From assembly GCF_002899945.2 (NCBI RefSeq), contig NZ_PPEG02000005.1, positions 186,001-250,000 of the forward strand: 64,000 nucleotides of DNA, written 5' to 3'. Positions 36,993 through 46,733 of the stretch are shown here, one piece after another. Both the position numbers and the translations under genes were made by a program. Below the pieces are notes generated by a model. That model was given only the letters and a program-made list of their open reading frames with translations. It did no database searches and was not told the DNA's origin. Origin of the DNA: Chryseobacterium viscerum. Lineage in GTDB: Bacteria > Bacteroidota > Bacteroidia > Flavobacteriales > Weeksellaceae. Each line of letters opens with the position of its first letter. Position 1 is the stretch's first letter.

Positions 36993-39371
36993 TTAAGGCA
37001 GTACTTCATTATAATAAAGCGGAGTATCATTGGTTTTATCATATCCTATTATAATTACTTTATACTTCTTCGCATCATCATTGTTGTAAAACTGTACTTT
37101 TGATGACTCATCAGGCAGCGCTTCAAGAAAGGAATTCCAATAAAGAACACTTCGTGTATCCTGTGCAACGCCTTTAAATTTTTCATTTTCATAAGAAGGA
37201 GCTTCAAATGGAGTTTCTTTATCATATCCGGTTAATGTAATCTGTCTTAATTTTGATGGTAGGCTTTTGTCTATAGTATTTCCTGAAGAGATTCCTCTTT
37301 TAGTATAAATTGCTACAGCTCCCAAACCTCCTGCAAAATATCCTCTTATTACTTTTACCATTGCGATTTCTGATGTGGATATATTCTCAAGGTGGCCAGC
37401 ATCAACCCGCATTTCATCAACATATAAATTTACTGTTTGACCTTTCAAGGTAGGAGCGCCTCGTTCAGGAACCCTTATTCCCATACCTATTCTTTGTATC
37501 CAGCGCAGCATATCACCTACAACAATATTTGGTGAATCATTGATGAAATCATAAATTTTTTCATCAATTCCTCTGAATAATGGGCTGCTCAGCTCTTCAT
37601 TTAATTTTTTTGTCTTATTCTTGACTTCTCCCTTCAATTTTATTTCTTCAATATTGGTGATGTTCTCACTGATAACTTTTTGGGCATTGAGTGCTGTAAG
37701 CGATCGGCTGACTTCATCAGAAGGTTTATCATCTGCAGGACGTTGAACCAATTTATAAGAGGATGATGGCAGATTCTTTTTATAAGGAATAAAACTAAAC
37801 GTTGGCTGGAAGTAAACAGAATAATTATTATTAATATCCTTGGGCTCAGAATTTAATTGATAAAAGAATTTCATGGAGTCTTCAAAAACCAGATTATTCA
37901 AGGTCAGGAAACCATTGTTATCAGATTTGATCTGAGACATTCTGGATCCGGGTTCCGAACCGAAAATTAAATTTATTTCAGTATTAGGAGCTGGTTTCCC
38001 CTGAATATTTACTTTTCCTTTATAAGAAAGATAACTTTCCGGCTGATATTTGATCATCGGGTAGTTTCCTGTCATGATGGATTTCCATTCGAAGCGTTTC
38101 CATTTTTCTGAAATCAGCAATGCATCCAGTGCGTCTGTATTGCGGGTTTTCGTAAAATATTGGGCAGGATTGGTGATGGATGAGGTAATATCTCCGGTTA
38201 GCCATAAAGAACTCAATAAACTCTGATCTTCTTCGGTACTCTTTGTATTGGCATCAAGCACCAAAACAGTATAATTGGAAAAATTGGCATCTCTGGGAAT
38301 GTTAAATGAGTTTTTTTCACGAGGTGCATCTCGTAATGAAAGAGATTGCAGTGTTGGTTGTTTGAACTGCAATACCTGAGGCTGAACAAAAGAAAGTCTG
38401 TTGGAAACAACATTCTCCTTATCATCAAAAATAGTAAGCTGCAAAATTCCACTGACAAGTTGGTTATTGGAAATTGAATATTGAGTCTCGTTATTGATTT
38501 TGCTGATTTTCGCTTTGTAAACAAGTTGATTATTAATTGTTCCAAGAACAGTATAATACTGAGATTCCTGAGCCGGATTTTTGGACTTTAAAGTATACTT
38601 TACGTTGTCTTTATCACTTATCACCTGTAGATTTATCCCTGATGAAAACACTTCAGGCAGCATGATGTTTTGCTTTTGTCCGTTTTTATCCTGGACAATC
38701 ACTTGGTATTTCTTTCCGCTTTTTGGAGTGATGCTGAATAGTCCGATATTTTGGTCAAACCCTTTGAATGTTATGATTTTTGTATCAGGATTATCAGAAT
38801 CTACGACATATCCTTCCCAGTCAGAAGGTGCTGTTCCGTTGGATTGTAGTCGTACCGCTACTTTTGTAGTGATTCCGTCTATAAAACTTCCACTTTCCGG
38901 ATATACAGATACAGTCCATGGAGTAGGGTTGGCTATTAATTTTTCCGGTGATGAGGGATTATAAACAGCAATAGGTTTTATAAGTTGAAAATCTTCATTG
39001 AAATTAGCCATCCAACCCGTATAAGCCCTGATATAATAAACGTCTTCTTTCAAAGAAGCGGGAAGAGCAATGTTTCCGCTTCCTTCTCCATTAATTAATG
39101 GGACTAATTTTTTACTGATCTGATTTTTGCTGCTGTCATACAACTCTATAAATAAGGTAGTAGAAATAGCAGATGTAGTGTAACCATCAAATACAAAAGA
39201 CTTGAACCACAGGTTTTCCCCCGCGATATAATTACTTTTGTCCAGTAATATATGTATTTTTTCCTGAGGATATTTCTGTTCAAATGTTTTAAGAGCTTCT
39301 TCAGCCTTTGTTTGCGCATTAAGACAATAGATCGTACTTACTGCTAATAGTGTTATTAGTTTTTTTGTCAT
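36993..39371 (-). CDS. Secreted MG2-like protein with C-terminal TonB-plug-like domain
   Basis: 792 residues with a signal peptide (1-19, ...CLNAQ). The N-terminal ~30-130 ('EKIHILLDKSNYIAGENLWFKSFVFDG', 'KLVPLINGEGSGNIALP', 'YYIRAYTGWM') resembles the MG2 domain of alpha-2-macroglobulin-type proteins. Near 435-510 is a carboxypeptidase-regulatory-like beta domain, and near 630-690 a plug-like stretch ('LYVDEMRVDAGHLENISTSEIAMVKVIRGYFAGGLGAVAIYTKRG'). No beta barrel follows, so it is not a TonB receptor; such proteins are frequent in Flavobacteriia and of unknown role. Gene stands alone. Confidence 0.85.
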   Translation of the reverse strand: MTKKLITLLAVSTIYCLNAQTKAEEALKTFEQKYPQEKIHILLDKSNYIAGENLWFKSFVFDGYTTSAISTTLFIELYDSSKNQISKKLVPLINGEGSGNIALPASLKEDVYYIRAYTGWMANFNEDFQLIKPIAVYNPSSPEKLIANPTPWTVSVYPESGSFIDGITTKVAVRLQSNGTAPSDWEGYVVDSDNPDTKIITFKGFDQNIGLFSITPKSGKKYQVIVQDKNGQKQNIMLPEVFSSGINLQVISDKDNVKYTLKSKNPAQESQYYTVLGTINNQLVYKAKISKINNETQYSISNNQLVSGILQLTIFDDKENVVSNRLSFVQPQVLQFKQPTLQSLSLRDAPREKNSFNIPRDANFSNYTVLVLDANTKSTEEDQSLLSSLWLTGDITSSITNPAQYFTKTRNTDALDALLISEKWKRFEWKSIMTGNYPMIKYQPESYLSYKGKVNIQGKPAPNTEINLIFGSEPGSRMSQIKSDNNGFLTLNNLVFEDSMKFFYQLNSEPKDINNNYSVYFQPTFSFIPYKKNLPSSSYKLVQRPADDKPSDEVSRSLTALNAQKVISENITNIEEIKLKGEVKNKTKKLNEELSSPLFRGIDEKIYDFINDSPNIVVGDMLRWIQRIGMGIRVPERGAPTLKGQTVNLYVDEMRVDAGHLENISTSEIAMVKVIRGYFAGGLGAVAIYTKRGISSGNTIDKSLPSKLRQITLTGYDKETPFEAPSYENEKFKGVAQDTRSVLYWNSFLEALPDESSKVQFYNNDDAKKYKVIIIGYDKTNDTPLYYNEVLP

Positions 39372-39584
39372 ATTCCATTAAAATTTGCGTTTTTCTTACG
39401 AAGCGCCAAAAATACATTTTTATTGTGATGTGCAATAATGAAAATATAAAACAATGAGGATGATATAAAGATTTGAGTTTAGACAAATCATAGGAGGAAG
39501 TTTATGGTTTCCTGTATTGAATAATTTAATGATTTTATATATTTACACCAGTAAAGCTAAATAACTTTAAATTCAACACACATA

Positions 39585-39703
39585 ATGAAAAACAAATTTG
39601 TATGAACAAAGGGTATCACAAATAGAATTTAAATTTTCTGACGGAAAAGGTGAGATTTATATTCAGCATCCAAATTTTCCTCAAATTATAAGTGAGGCAT
39701 GAT
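39585..39703 (+). pseudogene. Short frameshifted remnant
   Basis: ATG 39585 opens only six codons, but the neighbouring frame continues without a stop for about 30 codons ('FKFSDGKGEIYIQHPNFPQ' in part) to TGA near 39703. A single indel would join them. The rest of 39372-39899 is AT-rich and I see no other gene there. Confidence 0.3.
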
Positions 39704-39899
39704 CAATAAATGAAATTAAAAAATAAAATAAATTCCAGTTACCAATAATTCTATGAAAGAATAAAATGTAAATATTTATTTCTCAGAAGAAGTTATTTCA
39801 ATTACCAAGCACAAAAAAATCATTTCTTGATATATTTTAAGACAGTAACTGGACGTTTCTGAATATTTTCTTTATTATTTTCAATAAATTTAAAATCAT

Positions 39900-40340
39900 A
39901 TGAAAAAAATAGCAATTGTAATTTCAGGGTGTTTTTTAGTTTCATGCACAGTTAATAAAAGCAATTTTAAGGAAGAGTTAACAGTACAAAATTACAAGGA
40001 TAGAACTTTTCAGAAGTGTCTGTTAAAAGGGTATGAAAATAAAGAGTTGGTAAATAAAATATACAGTATTGATAAAACACTCTATAACCCCATTGCAATA
40101 GCTTTGTTTGATGATGGGATAGATGTTTTTTTAACTTTCAAGATAAGCAAAATGAAGAAAGATTCATTAGGGTCTATCGGCAAGATTTCTGAAGCAAAAG
40201 CAGGAAAATCTGTATTTGGAAATTGTTTGTATGTTTATAAAAGTAAAGAGCTGGATAAGTTTGCTACCAAGCAAATTAACAAATATAAAAAAGTCAAAGA
40301 TTTAGACTCATTAATTCTTTCAAAAAACCCATCTTTTTAG
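39900..40340 (+). CDS. Small lipoprotein of unknown function
   Basis: 146 residues with a lipobox (LVSC, Cys 16). The mature part is charged; 'NYKDRTFQKCLLKGYENKELVNKIYSIDKTLYNPIAIALFDD' is reminiscent of type VI amidase-immunity (Tai4-like) proteins, but this is a weak impression and no effector gene is adjacent. Two cysteines in the mature part could pair. AT-rich surroundings and the lack of operon partners suggest a mobile accessory gene. Confidence 0.75.
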   Translation: MKKIAIVISGCFLVSCTVNKSNFKEELTVQNYKDRTFQKCLLKGYENKELVNKIYSIDKTLYNPIAIALFDDGIDVFLTFKISKMKKDSLGSIGKISEAKAGKSVFGNCLYVYKSKELDKFATKQINKYKKVKDLDSLILSKNPSF

Positions 40341-40512
40341 TTATTGAAATAGCAATATGGCTTAATCACCAATTAAATAATTTAAAAACCCATCCTGGTC
40401 TTTATGAATATAATCTTAAGTGATTAAAAACTAATTTTTAAATTTCTATTTACTGTGATTTTGTATTTAAATATTTACTTATTTATGTTCTCTTAATATC
40501 AAAACTAATAAC

Positions 40513-40824
40513 ATGAGAACAATATTTACATTATTGATTTGCTGTTCTTTTTTAGCATCTTGCTATCAAAGAGAGCCTGAAGAACCTAAAATATGCAAAT
40601 GTAGGGTACAAGAGTATGAACGCGTTGTTCTATTAAAAAATGAACATGATGGCAGCTATACAGATTACTCCGATACAGGATGGATTGCCAAAGGAGATCT
40701 TCAGGAAGATAATGCTGCAGATTGCTTTAGAAATGAAACGGTAAAGAACCAGGAATTCTCCAGCAGTTATGACTCGCAGTATAGAAGAGAGGTGTCTCGT
40801 AAATGGGTTTACAATTGCAAATAA
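40513..40824 (+). CDS. Small cysteine-containing lipoprotein, unknown
   Basis: 103 residues with a lipobox (LASC, Cys 17). The mature part is acidic, with a CKC pair at ~28-30 and further Cys at ~71 and ~102, which could form disulfides in the periplasm. No family recognised. It lies between another small lipoprotein and the YceI gene; none of them overlap, so co-transcription is not shown. Confidence 0.7.
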   Translation: MRTIFTLLICCSFLASCYQREPEEPKICKCRVQEYERVVLLKNEHDGSYTDYSDTGWIAKGDLQEDNAADCFRNETVKNQEFSSSYDSQYRREVSRKWVYNCK

Positions 40825-40932
40825 TATAGAATTTTGTATTTCTTGATGTATGATAAGGTGCTTCCAAATAGGTTTTTCTATTTTTGTACCCGAAAACAAC
40901 AAAATTCAAACAAACTTTTTAAACAGTTCAAT

Positions 40933-41610
40933 ATGAAAAAAATTAGCGTAATTGCATTAGTAGGAGTAGGATTGCTTTTAGCATCATGTGATAAACAAAA
41001 ATCTGCAGATTCAGCAGCTACGGCTCAGGAGCAAACAGTAGCTGAGAGCAAAGGTGAAGTATTAGCAGTAGATGCAGCAGCTTCAGTAGTAAACTGGAAA
41101 GCATTTCACAAAGGAGGTATGGCTCCACGTTGGGGAACACTTACTGTAAAATCAGGAGATATCAGTGTTGAAGGAGGTCAGGTTTCTGCTGGAAACTTTG
41201 TGATTGATATGAACTCTATCAAAGTAGATCCGGCTTCAGTAACAGAAAAAGATAAAAAACCTGCAGATCTTGAAGCTCACCTGAAAAATCCTGATTTCTT
41301 TGATGTAGCGAAAAACCCTACTTCAGATTTCAAAATCACAAGTGTTTCAGATTTGAAAGAAGCACCAAAAGATGCAGTAGCAGGAGCTAATAAAACAGTA
41401 AGCGGAAATCTTACATTATCAGGAAAAACAATGAATGTTACTTTCCCTGCTAAAGTAGATGTAACAGAAAACTCAGCAGCTGTTCAGGCTAAATTTACAG
41501 TAAACAGAGCAGACTGGGGAATCAAATTCGGTACTTCTGAAGCAGACCCTGCAGAATGGATGATCAGCAAAGATATCGAGATTGCTATCGATGTAAAAGC
41601 TAAAAAATAA
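40933..41610 (+). CDS. YceI family lipoprotein
   Basis: 225 residues from ATG 40933, where the lipoprotein signal begins (MKKISVIALV..., LASC, Cys 19); an upstream TTG (40834) is rejected because it would bury the signal. The YceI lipocalin-like domain occupies ~55-225: 'VVNWKAFHKGGMAPRWGTL', 'GNFVIDMNSIKVD', 'LEAHLKNPDFFDVAKNPTSDFKI', 'VSGNLTLSGKTMNVTFPAKV' and 'RADWGIKFGT'. YceI proteins bind long isoprenoid-type lipids in the periplasm. Monocistronic. Confidence 0.92.
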   Translation: MKKISVIALVGVGLLLASCDKQKSADSAATAQEQTVAESKGEVLAVDAAASVVNWKAFHKGGMAPRWGTLTVKSGDISVEGGQVSAGNFVIDMNSIKVDPASVTEKDKKPADLEAHLKNPDFFDVAKNPTSDFKITSVSDLKEAPKDAVAGANKTVSGNLTLSGKTMNVTFPAKVDVTENSAAVQAKFTVNRADWGIKFGTSEADPAEWMISKDIEIAIDVKAKK

Positions 41611-41700
41611 GTTATTCAAATGGTAATAACTACTGAGCTGTCTTGATAAAGGCAGCTCATTTTATTTTCGGTTTTTCTTTATTTAATACGATAAAAGAAA

Positions 41701-42132
<432 letters not shown>

Positions 42133-42170
42133 TTAAATTTTTGAAATTTTCCCATATATAAATTAAACTT

Positions 42171-42178
42171 TACTTTTG
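42171..42178 (+). promoter_or_regulatory. Promoter -7 box of the DUF1294 gene
   Basis: TACTTTTG, exact match, ending two bases into a longer in-frame ORF (42176); transcription would start near 42184, so ATG 42197 is the real start. Confidence 0.55.
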
Positions 42179-42196
42179 CTGCAAAATAATTTTAAA

Positions 42197-42448
42197 ATGC
42201 TTCCTTTCCTGTTCATAACTAACCTATTTACGTTTGGAGTCTTCGGCTTTGATAAATGGCAAGCCAAAAAACAACAGTGGCGAATTTCCGAGAATACTCT
42301 TTTGGGGCTTTCTCTTATAGGGGTTGTAGGGGCAGCCTCCGGAATGATTATTTTCAATCATAAAGTTTCAAAAAAATCATTTCTTGTAAAATTTTTCATT
42401 GTGGTTTTAATTAATCTGGTTCTTTTTTACCGATTGATAAGGCATTGA
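42197..42448 (+). CDS. DUF1294 family small membrane protein
   Basis: 83 residues with three hydrophobic segments: 'MLPFLFITNLFTFGVFGFDKWQAKKQ', 'LLGLSLIGVVGAASGMIIFNHK' and 'FFIVVLINLVLFYRL'. The 'FDKxxA' and 'G..G...GM..F.HK' signatures are those of DUF1294, whose function is unknown. Confidence 0.85.
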   Translation: MLPFLFITNLFTFGVFGFDKWQAKKQQWRISENTLLGLSLIGVVGAASGMIIFNHKVSKKSFLVKFFIVVLINLVLFYRLIRH

Positions 42449-42558
42449 TATAAAAAATGTTACATTGTTTTCGTTAAATGTTAAATATGGTAATAAAATA
42501 GTTGTTGTTGTGATTTTTTTATATTTTTATCATGCTAATAACAAATAAACAAAACAAC

Positions 42559-42765
42559 ATGAAAAATCTCAAAAAAATTTCCAGAATTGAAATGAAATCA
42601 GTTCATGGAGGAATTGTTAAGGGAATGGTAAGATGTAAAGATGCCGATACATGTGCCGTAAGATGGGGGTGGGGAACCGGATTCTCCAGTAACTGTGGTG
42701 AGTTTGACATTATATGTGGAGAACCGCCTGCAGTAGATCCATGTGATGTACAAATCTGTATATAA
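42559..42765 (+). CDS. Double-glycine leader peptide, bacteriocin-like
   Basis: 68 residues from ATG 42559 (MKNLKKISRIEMKSVHGG), where a GG-type leader ends at residues 17-18; an upstream in-frame start adds a non-leader stretch and is rejected. The core has five Cys (C-x-DADTC near 27-32, then C~48, C~55, C~64, C~68 region) and several Gly/Trp. Such leaders are cut and exported by C39-peptidase ABC transporters; none is in the window. Related peptides lie at 49090-49836 and 55284-55454. Confidence 0.75.
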   Translation: MKNLKKISRIEMKSVHGGIVKGMVRCKDADTCAVRWGWGTGFSSNCGEFDIICGEPPAVDPCDVQICI

Positions 42766-42875
42766 ATAGAATAAAGGGTGTTTTTTTAACACTCTTTTTT
42801 ATAATCTTGTAAATAAGTTATTTAAACAAAATATTAAATATTTCGATAAGTAAATATTTTTTCATTAAAAATCAC

Positions 42876-42883
42876 TACTTTTG
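42876..42883 (+). promoter_or_regulatory. Promoter -7 box of typA
   Basis: TACTTTTG, exact match to TAnnTTTG, 18 bp before ATG 42902. Confidence 0.65.
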
Positions 42884-42901
42884 CACCCGTAAAAATCTTT
42901 T

Positions 42902-44707
42902 ATGCAAAACATTAGAAATATTGCGATTATCGCACACGTTGACCACGGAAAGACGACTTTGGTTGACAAGATCATTCACGCTACCAATATTTTCAGAGAA
43001 AATCAGGAAAGTGGGGAGTTAATTATGGATAACAACGATCTTGAAAGAGAAAGAGGGATCACAATCTTATCCAAGAATATTTCTGTTACTTATAAAGACA
43101 CAAAAATTAACGTAATTGATACTCCTGGTCACGCCGATTTTGGTGGAGAAGTAGAGAGAGTATTGAAAATGGCTGATGGGGTTATTTTGTTAGTGGATGC
43201 GTTCGAAGGACCAATGCCACAAACAAGATTCGTACTACAGAAAGCATTGGAATTAGGATTGAGACCATTAGTGGTGATCAATAAAGTAGATAAACCAAAC
43301 TGTCGTCCTGACGAAGTTCATGATAAGGTATTTGATTTGTTCTTCAACCTTGAAGCTACAGAAGAGCAGTTGGATTTCCCTACATTCTATGGATCTTCAA
43401 AACAAGGATGGTTCAACACTTCATTAGAACAAACTGAAGATATTATGCCGTTATTAGACGGGATCTTACAGTATGTTCCTGAACCTAAAATAACTGAAGG
43501 GAATCTTCAGATGCAGATTACTTCATTAGATTTCTCTTCTTTCTTAGGAAGAATTGCAATCGGAAAAGTAACAAGAGGAGAGCTTAAAGAATCTCAGTGG
43601 ATCGGTCTTGCTCAGGCAGATGGAAAAGTGGTAAAAGGAAAAGTAAAAGAATTATACGTTTTCGAAGGTTTAGGAAAGAAAAAAGTAACTGAAGTACAAG
43701 CAGGAGATATCTGTGCTGTAGTAGGTTTTGATGCTTTCCAGATCGGAGATTCTTTCGTAGATCTTGAAAACCCTGAACCATTGGAAAGAACTGCAATTGA
43801 TGAGCCTACATTGAACATGACGTTCTCAATTAACAATTCACCTTTCTTCGGTAAAGACGGTAAATATGTTACTTCAAATCACCTGAAAGAAAGACTATAC
43901 AAAGAATTAGAGAAAAACTTAGCATTAAGAGTTCAACAGACTGATGATGCAAACACTTTCTTAGTTTTTGGTAGAGGTATTCTTCACTTGTCAGTTTTAA
44001 TTGAAACAATGAGAAGAGAAGGGTATGAAATGACAATTGGTCAGCCACAGGTTATCTTAAGAGAAATCGACGGAGAAAAATGTGAGCCTTATGAATCTTT
44101 AGTTGTTGACGTTCCTGAAGAATTTGCTTCAAGAGTAATCGACTTGGCAACTCAGAGAAAAGGTGACCTTCACATTATGGAAACTAAAGGTGAAATGCAG
44201 CACATGGAATTCGAAATTCCTTCAAGAGGTTTGATCGGATTGCGTTCTCAAATGTTGACAGCTACTGCAGGTGAAGCTATTATGGCACACCGTTTCACAG
44301 AATACAAGCCTTTCAAAGGTGCTATTCCTGGAAGAAGTAATGGGGTATTGATCAGCAAAACTCAAGGTCCAGCTACAGAATATTCTATCGCTAAATTACA
44401 GGATAGAGGTAAGTTCTATGTTGATCCGGGTGAGGAGATCTATGCAGGTATGGTTATCGGTGAGCAAAATAAGCCAGGTGACTTAGTTGTAAACATCGTT
44501 GAAGCAAAACAGTTGAATAACATGAGAGCTTCAGGAAAAGATAAAGATACAGGTGTTGCACCAAAAATCTTATTCTCTCTTGAAGAATGTATGGAATATA
44601 TCCAGGCTGATGAAGCAATCGAGGTTACTCCAAACTTTATCAGAATGAGAAAGAAATTACTTTCTGAAGAAGAAAGAAAAAGAGTAGAAAGATCTGCAAA
44701 AGCATAA
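42902..44707 (+). CDS. typA: Ribosome-associated GTPase TypA/BipA
   Basis: 601 residues. GTPase motifs are intact: G1 'AHVDHGKTTL' (~11-20), G2 'RGITI' (~50), G3 'DTPGHADF' (~74) and G4 'NKVD' (~128). Domain II (~200-290), EF-G-like domains III and V, and the BipA-specific C-terminal domain with 'RGLIGLRSQMLTATAGEA' (~440-455) follow. It binds the 70S ribosome under stress or cold and aids 50S assembly. Length is normal. Followed by a clean terminator. Confidence 0.97.
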   Translation: MQNIRNIAIIAHVDHGKTTLVDKIIHATNIFRENQESGELIMDNNDLERERGITILSKNISVTYKDTKINVIDTPGHADFGGEVERVLKMADGVILLVDAFEGPMPQTRFVLQKALELGLRPLVVINKVDKPNCRPDEVHDKVFDLFFNLEATEEQLDFPTFYGSSKQGWFNTSLEQTEDIMPLLDGILQYVPEPKITEGNLQMQITSLDFSSFLGRIAIGKVTRGELKESQWIGLAQADGKVVKGKVKELYVFEGLGKKKVTEVQAGDICAVVGFDAFQIGDSFVDLENPEPLERTAIDEPTLNMTFSINNSPFFGKDGKYVTSNHLKERLYKELEKNLALRVQQTDDANTFLVFGRGILHLSVLIETMRREGYEMTIGQPQVILREIDGEKCEPYESLVVDVPEEFASRVIDLATQRKGDLHIMETKGEMQHMEFEIPSRGLIGLRSQMLTATAGEAIMAHRFTEYKPFKGAIPGRSNGVLISKTQGPATEYSIAKLQDRGKFYVDPGEEIYAGMVIGEQNKPGDLVVNIVEAKQLNNMRASGKDKDTGVAPKILFSLEECMEYIQADEAIEVTPNFIRMRKKLLSEEERKRVERSAKA

Positions 44708-44730
44708 TAAAAATCTTATACATAAAATCA

Positions 44731-44755
44731 AAGCCTCGATTTTCGAGGCTTTTTC
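44731..44755 (+). terminator. Terminator of typA
   Basis: AAGCCTCG (44731-44738) with CGAGGCTT (44744-44751), then TTTTT. Confidence 0.85.
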
Positions 44756-44823
44756 TATATAAACCCATTAAAATGCTTATTTTGGCATAATAATCTCTGA
44801 GAGATAAAAAATAAATTTTAAAG

Positions 44824-44831
44824 TAGTTTTG
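44824..44831 (+). promoter_or_regulatory. Promoter -7 box of the GHL10-type gene
   Basis: TAGTTTTG, exact match, so the mRNA starts near 44835-44839. It overlaps a GTG (44831) that is in frame, which therefore cannot be the start. Confidence 0.55.
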
Positions 44832-44836
44832 TGACT

Positions 44837-46453
44837 ATGAGAATGAATAAATTAAAACTTATCGTTTTATTGGGCTTTTTTGCATCGTACACTAGTTCAT
44901 GTTCTGTTCAGAACAATGTTGTAAAAACACCCTCCACGAAGAATCCGACAAAACCAGCCAACAATACAACCCCACCAAAAGTAAATCCTGTCGCTGTAAA
45001 ACCTACAACAGGAACTCCAGCCTCAGCTGAGGATAATTTCAGAACCACTCTTCCGGAAATCAAAAGAGAATTCCGTGGAGCCTGGATCGCGAGTGTCGCC
45101 AATATCAACTGGCCCTCAAGAAATGATCTTACGGTGGATCAGCAGAAAGCAGAAGCAATCAGCATGCTTGATATGTTGAAAGATAATAATTTCAATGCTG
45201 CTATTTTTCAGATCAGACCTTCCGCAGATGCACTCTATACAAGTAATATCGAACCGTGGTCTTATTTTCTGACAGGAGAAACAGGAACCGCACCTTCTCC
45301 GAACTATGACCCGCTTCAGTTCTGGATAGAAGAAGCCCACAAAAGAGGGTTGGAGCTGCATGTCTGGTTAAACCCTTATCGCGCCCATCATACCAATGGA
45401 GGATCTGTGAATAGACTTTCAATGGCCAATAAACTATCCGATATTGTTGTAAGATTAAAGAACGGAATGTATTGGTTTGATCCGGCCAATCCGAAAACTC
45501 AGGGTCATGTTTCTAATGTCGTAAAGGATATTGTAAAAAGATACGATATTGATGCCATTCACTTTGATGATTATTTCTATCCCTACGCAACCTATAATAA
45601 AGGAGCCGATTTCCCTGATAATGCAACCTGGAATGCTTACGTAAGCAGTGGTGGCAACTTATCCAGAGCAGACTGGAGAAGAGATAATGTGAATAAATTT
45701 GTAGAAAGAATCTATAAAGAAATTCATGCAGAAAAAAATAATGTAAGATTTGGGATCAGCCCGTTCGGAATATGGAAACCAGGATATCCCGCGGGAGTTG
45801 TTGGATCTTCACAATATGACGAGTTGTATGCAGATGCCAAACTATGGTTAAATAAAGGCTGGGTAGATTACTTTTCACCACAACTTTACTGGCCTATCGA
45901 TTCTAAAGGACAGAGTTTTGGAGCACTTTTAAACTGGTGGAAGTCTGAAAATACAATGAACCGACACCTATGGCCGGGATTGAATACCGTTGAGATCAGA
46001 GTATCAGATCGCCCGACAGAGATCAAAAACCAGATTGAGATTTCCCGAAATATCCTGAAAAATGATGCCGGAGAAATTCATTGGAGTATTGCTGGACTTA
46101 CCAAAAATCCGAACATGCTTCCTACCTTGAAAAACGGACCATACAATGAAAAAGCAGTAGTGCCAAAATCTCCATGGATAAAAACGGCTCCATTGCAGAC
46201 CCCAACATTATTTGTTGCAGATAACGGAAGCTTTGCACAAACAAGCTGGAGCACAAAGAATGCTGCTGATGTTTTTCTGTGGGCCCTTTTCACCCAATAC
46301 AACGGAGTATGGCAAACAGAAATTATAACACTGGATACCCTTTCAAAAGATATTCCTAAATTTAAAGACGGTAAAAAACTGAATGCAGTTGCCATTAAAG
46401 CCATTGATAGATTAGGAAATGAAAGTGATTATACAGCGAAAAAGATCAAGTAG
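44837..46453 (+). CDS. GHL10/DUF187 family glycosyl-hydrolase-like lipoprotein
   Basis: About 538 residues from ATG 44837 (ATG 44843 is equally possible given the promoter). Lipobox near residue 22 (TSSC), then a Pro/Thr/Lys-rich linker (~30-60) and a TIM-barrel domain: 'REFRGAWIASVANINWPS', 'NAAIFQIRPSADALYTS', 'LHVWLNPYRAHH', 'DAIHFDDYFYPY' and 'FGISPFGIWKPG'. The family includes YngK-type proteins and is related to alpha-amylase-like folds; members act on cell-wall or surface polysaccharide, exact substrate unknown. The C-terminal ~90 residues form a fibronectin-III-like domain. Confidence 0.9.
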   Translation: MRMNKLKLIVLLGFFASYTSSCSVQNNVVKTPSTKNPTKPANNTTPPKVNPVAVKPTTGTPASAEDNFRTTLPEIKREFRGAWIASVANINWPSRNDLTVDQQKAEAISMLDMLKDNNFNAAIFQIRPSADALYTSNIEPWSYFLTGETGTAPSPNYDPLQFWIEEAHKRGLELHVWLNPYRAHHTNGGSVNRLSMANKLSDIVVRLKNGMYWFDPANPKTQGHVSNVVKDIVKRYDIDAIHFDDYFYPYATYNKGADFPDNATWNAYVSSGGNLSRADWRRDNVNKFVERIYKEIHAEKNNVRFGISPFGIWKPGYPAGVVGSSQYDELYADAKLWLNKGWVDYFSPQLYWPIDSKGQSFGALLNWWKSENTMNRHLWPGLNTVEIRVSDRPTEIKNQIEISRNILKNDAGEIHWSIAGLTKNPNMLPTLKNGPYNEKAVVPKSPWIKTAPLQTPTLFVADNGSFAQTSWSTKNAADVFLWALFTQYNGVWQTEIITLDTLSKDIPKFKDGKKLNAVAIKAIDRLGNESDYTAKKIK

Positions 46454-46563
46454 TCTCTTATGATATAAGCATAAAAAATAGAATTTGTAGCCCTACAAAA
46501 TCCATAATCAATATTTGTCATGGCGAACCATTAGGTGAAGCAATTTCAATCATAACAATAAAA

Positions 46564-46594
46564 TCCAGTCCTGAAAAGAACTGGGTTTTTATTT
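46564..46594 (+). terminator. Terminator after the GHL10-type gene
   Basis: CCAGT...ACTGG stem (46565-46583) extended by a G-U pair, then TTTTTATTTT. Confidence 0.55.
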
Positions 46595-46691
46595 TAGAAT
46601 AACTATAAATTATCAATTTAAAATACTGAAAATCAGTGTGGTTTTTAAGTGTTCTGTCTGTTTTTGTTTAAAATAATAACTGTATCGGAAC

Positions 46692-46699
46692 TATTTTTG
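46692..46699 (+). promoter_or_regulatory. Promoter -7 box of the ferritin gene
   Basis: TATTTTTG, exact match, 34 bp before ATG 46734. Confidence 0.6.
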
Positions 46700-46733
46700 C
46701 ATCATTACTCCATAATCACCAAAATATAAATTT

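Noticed and set aside
39900..40824. Toxin-immunity pair
   Set aside because: A weak resemblance of one lipoprotein to immunity proteins, with no effector gene beside it.
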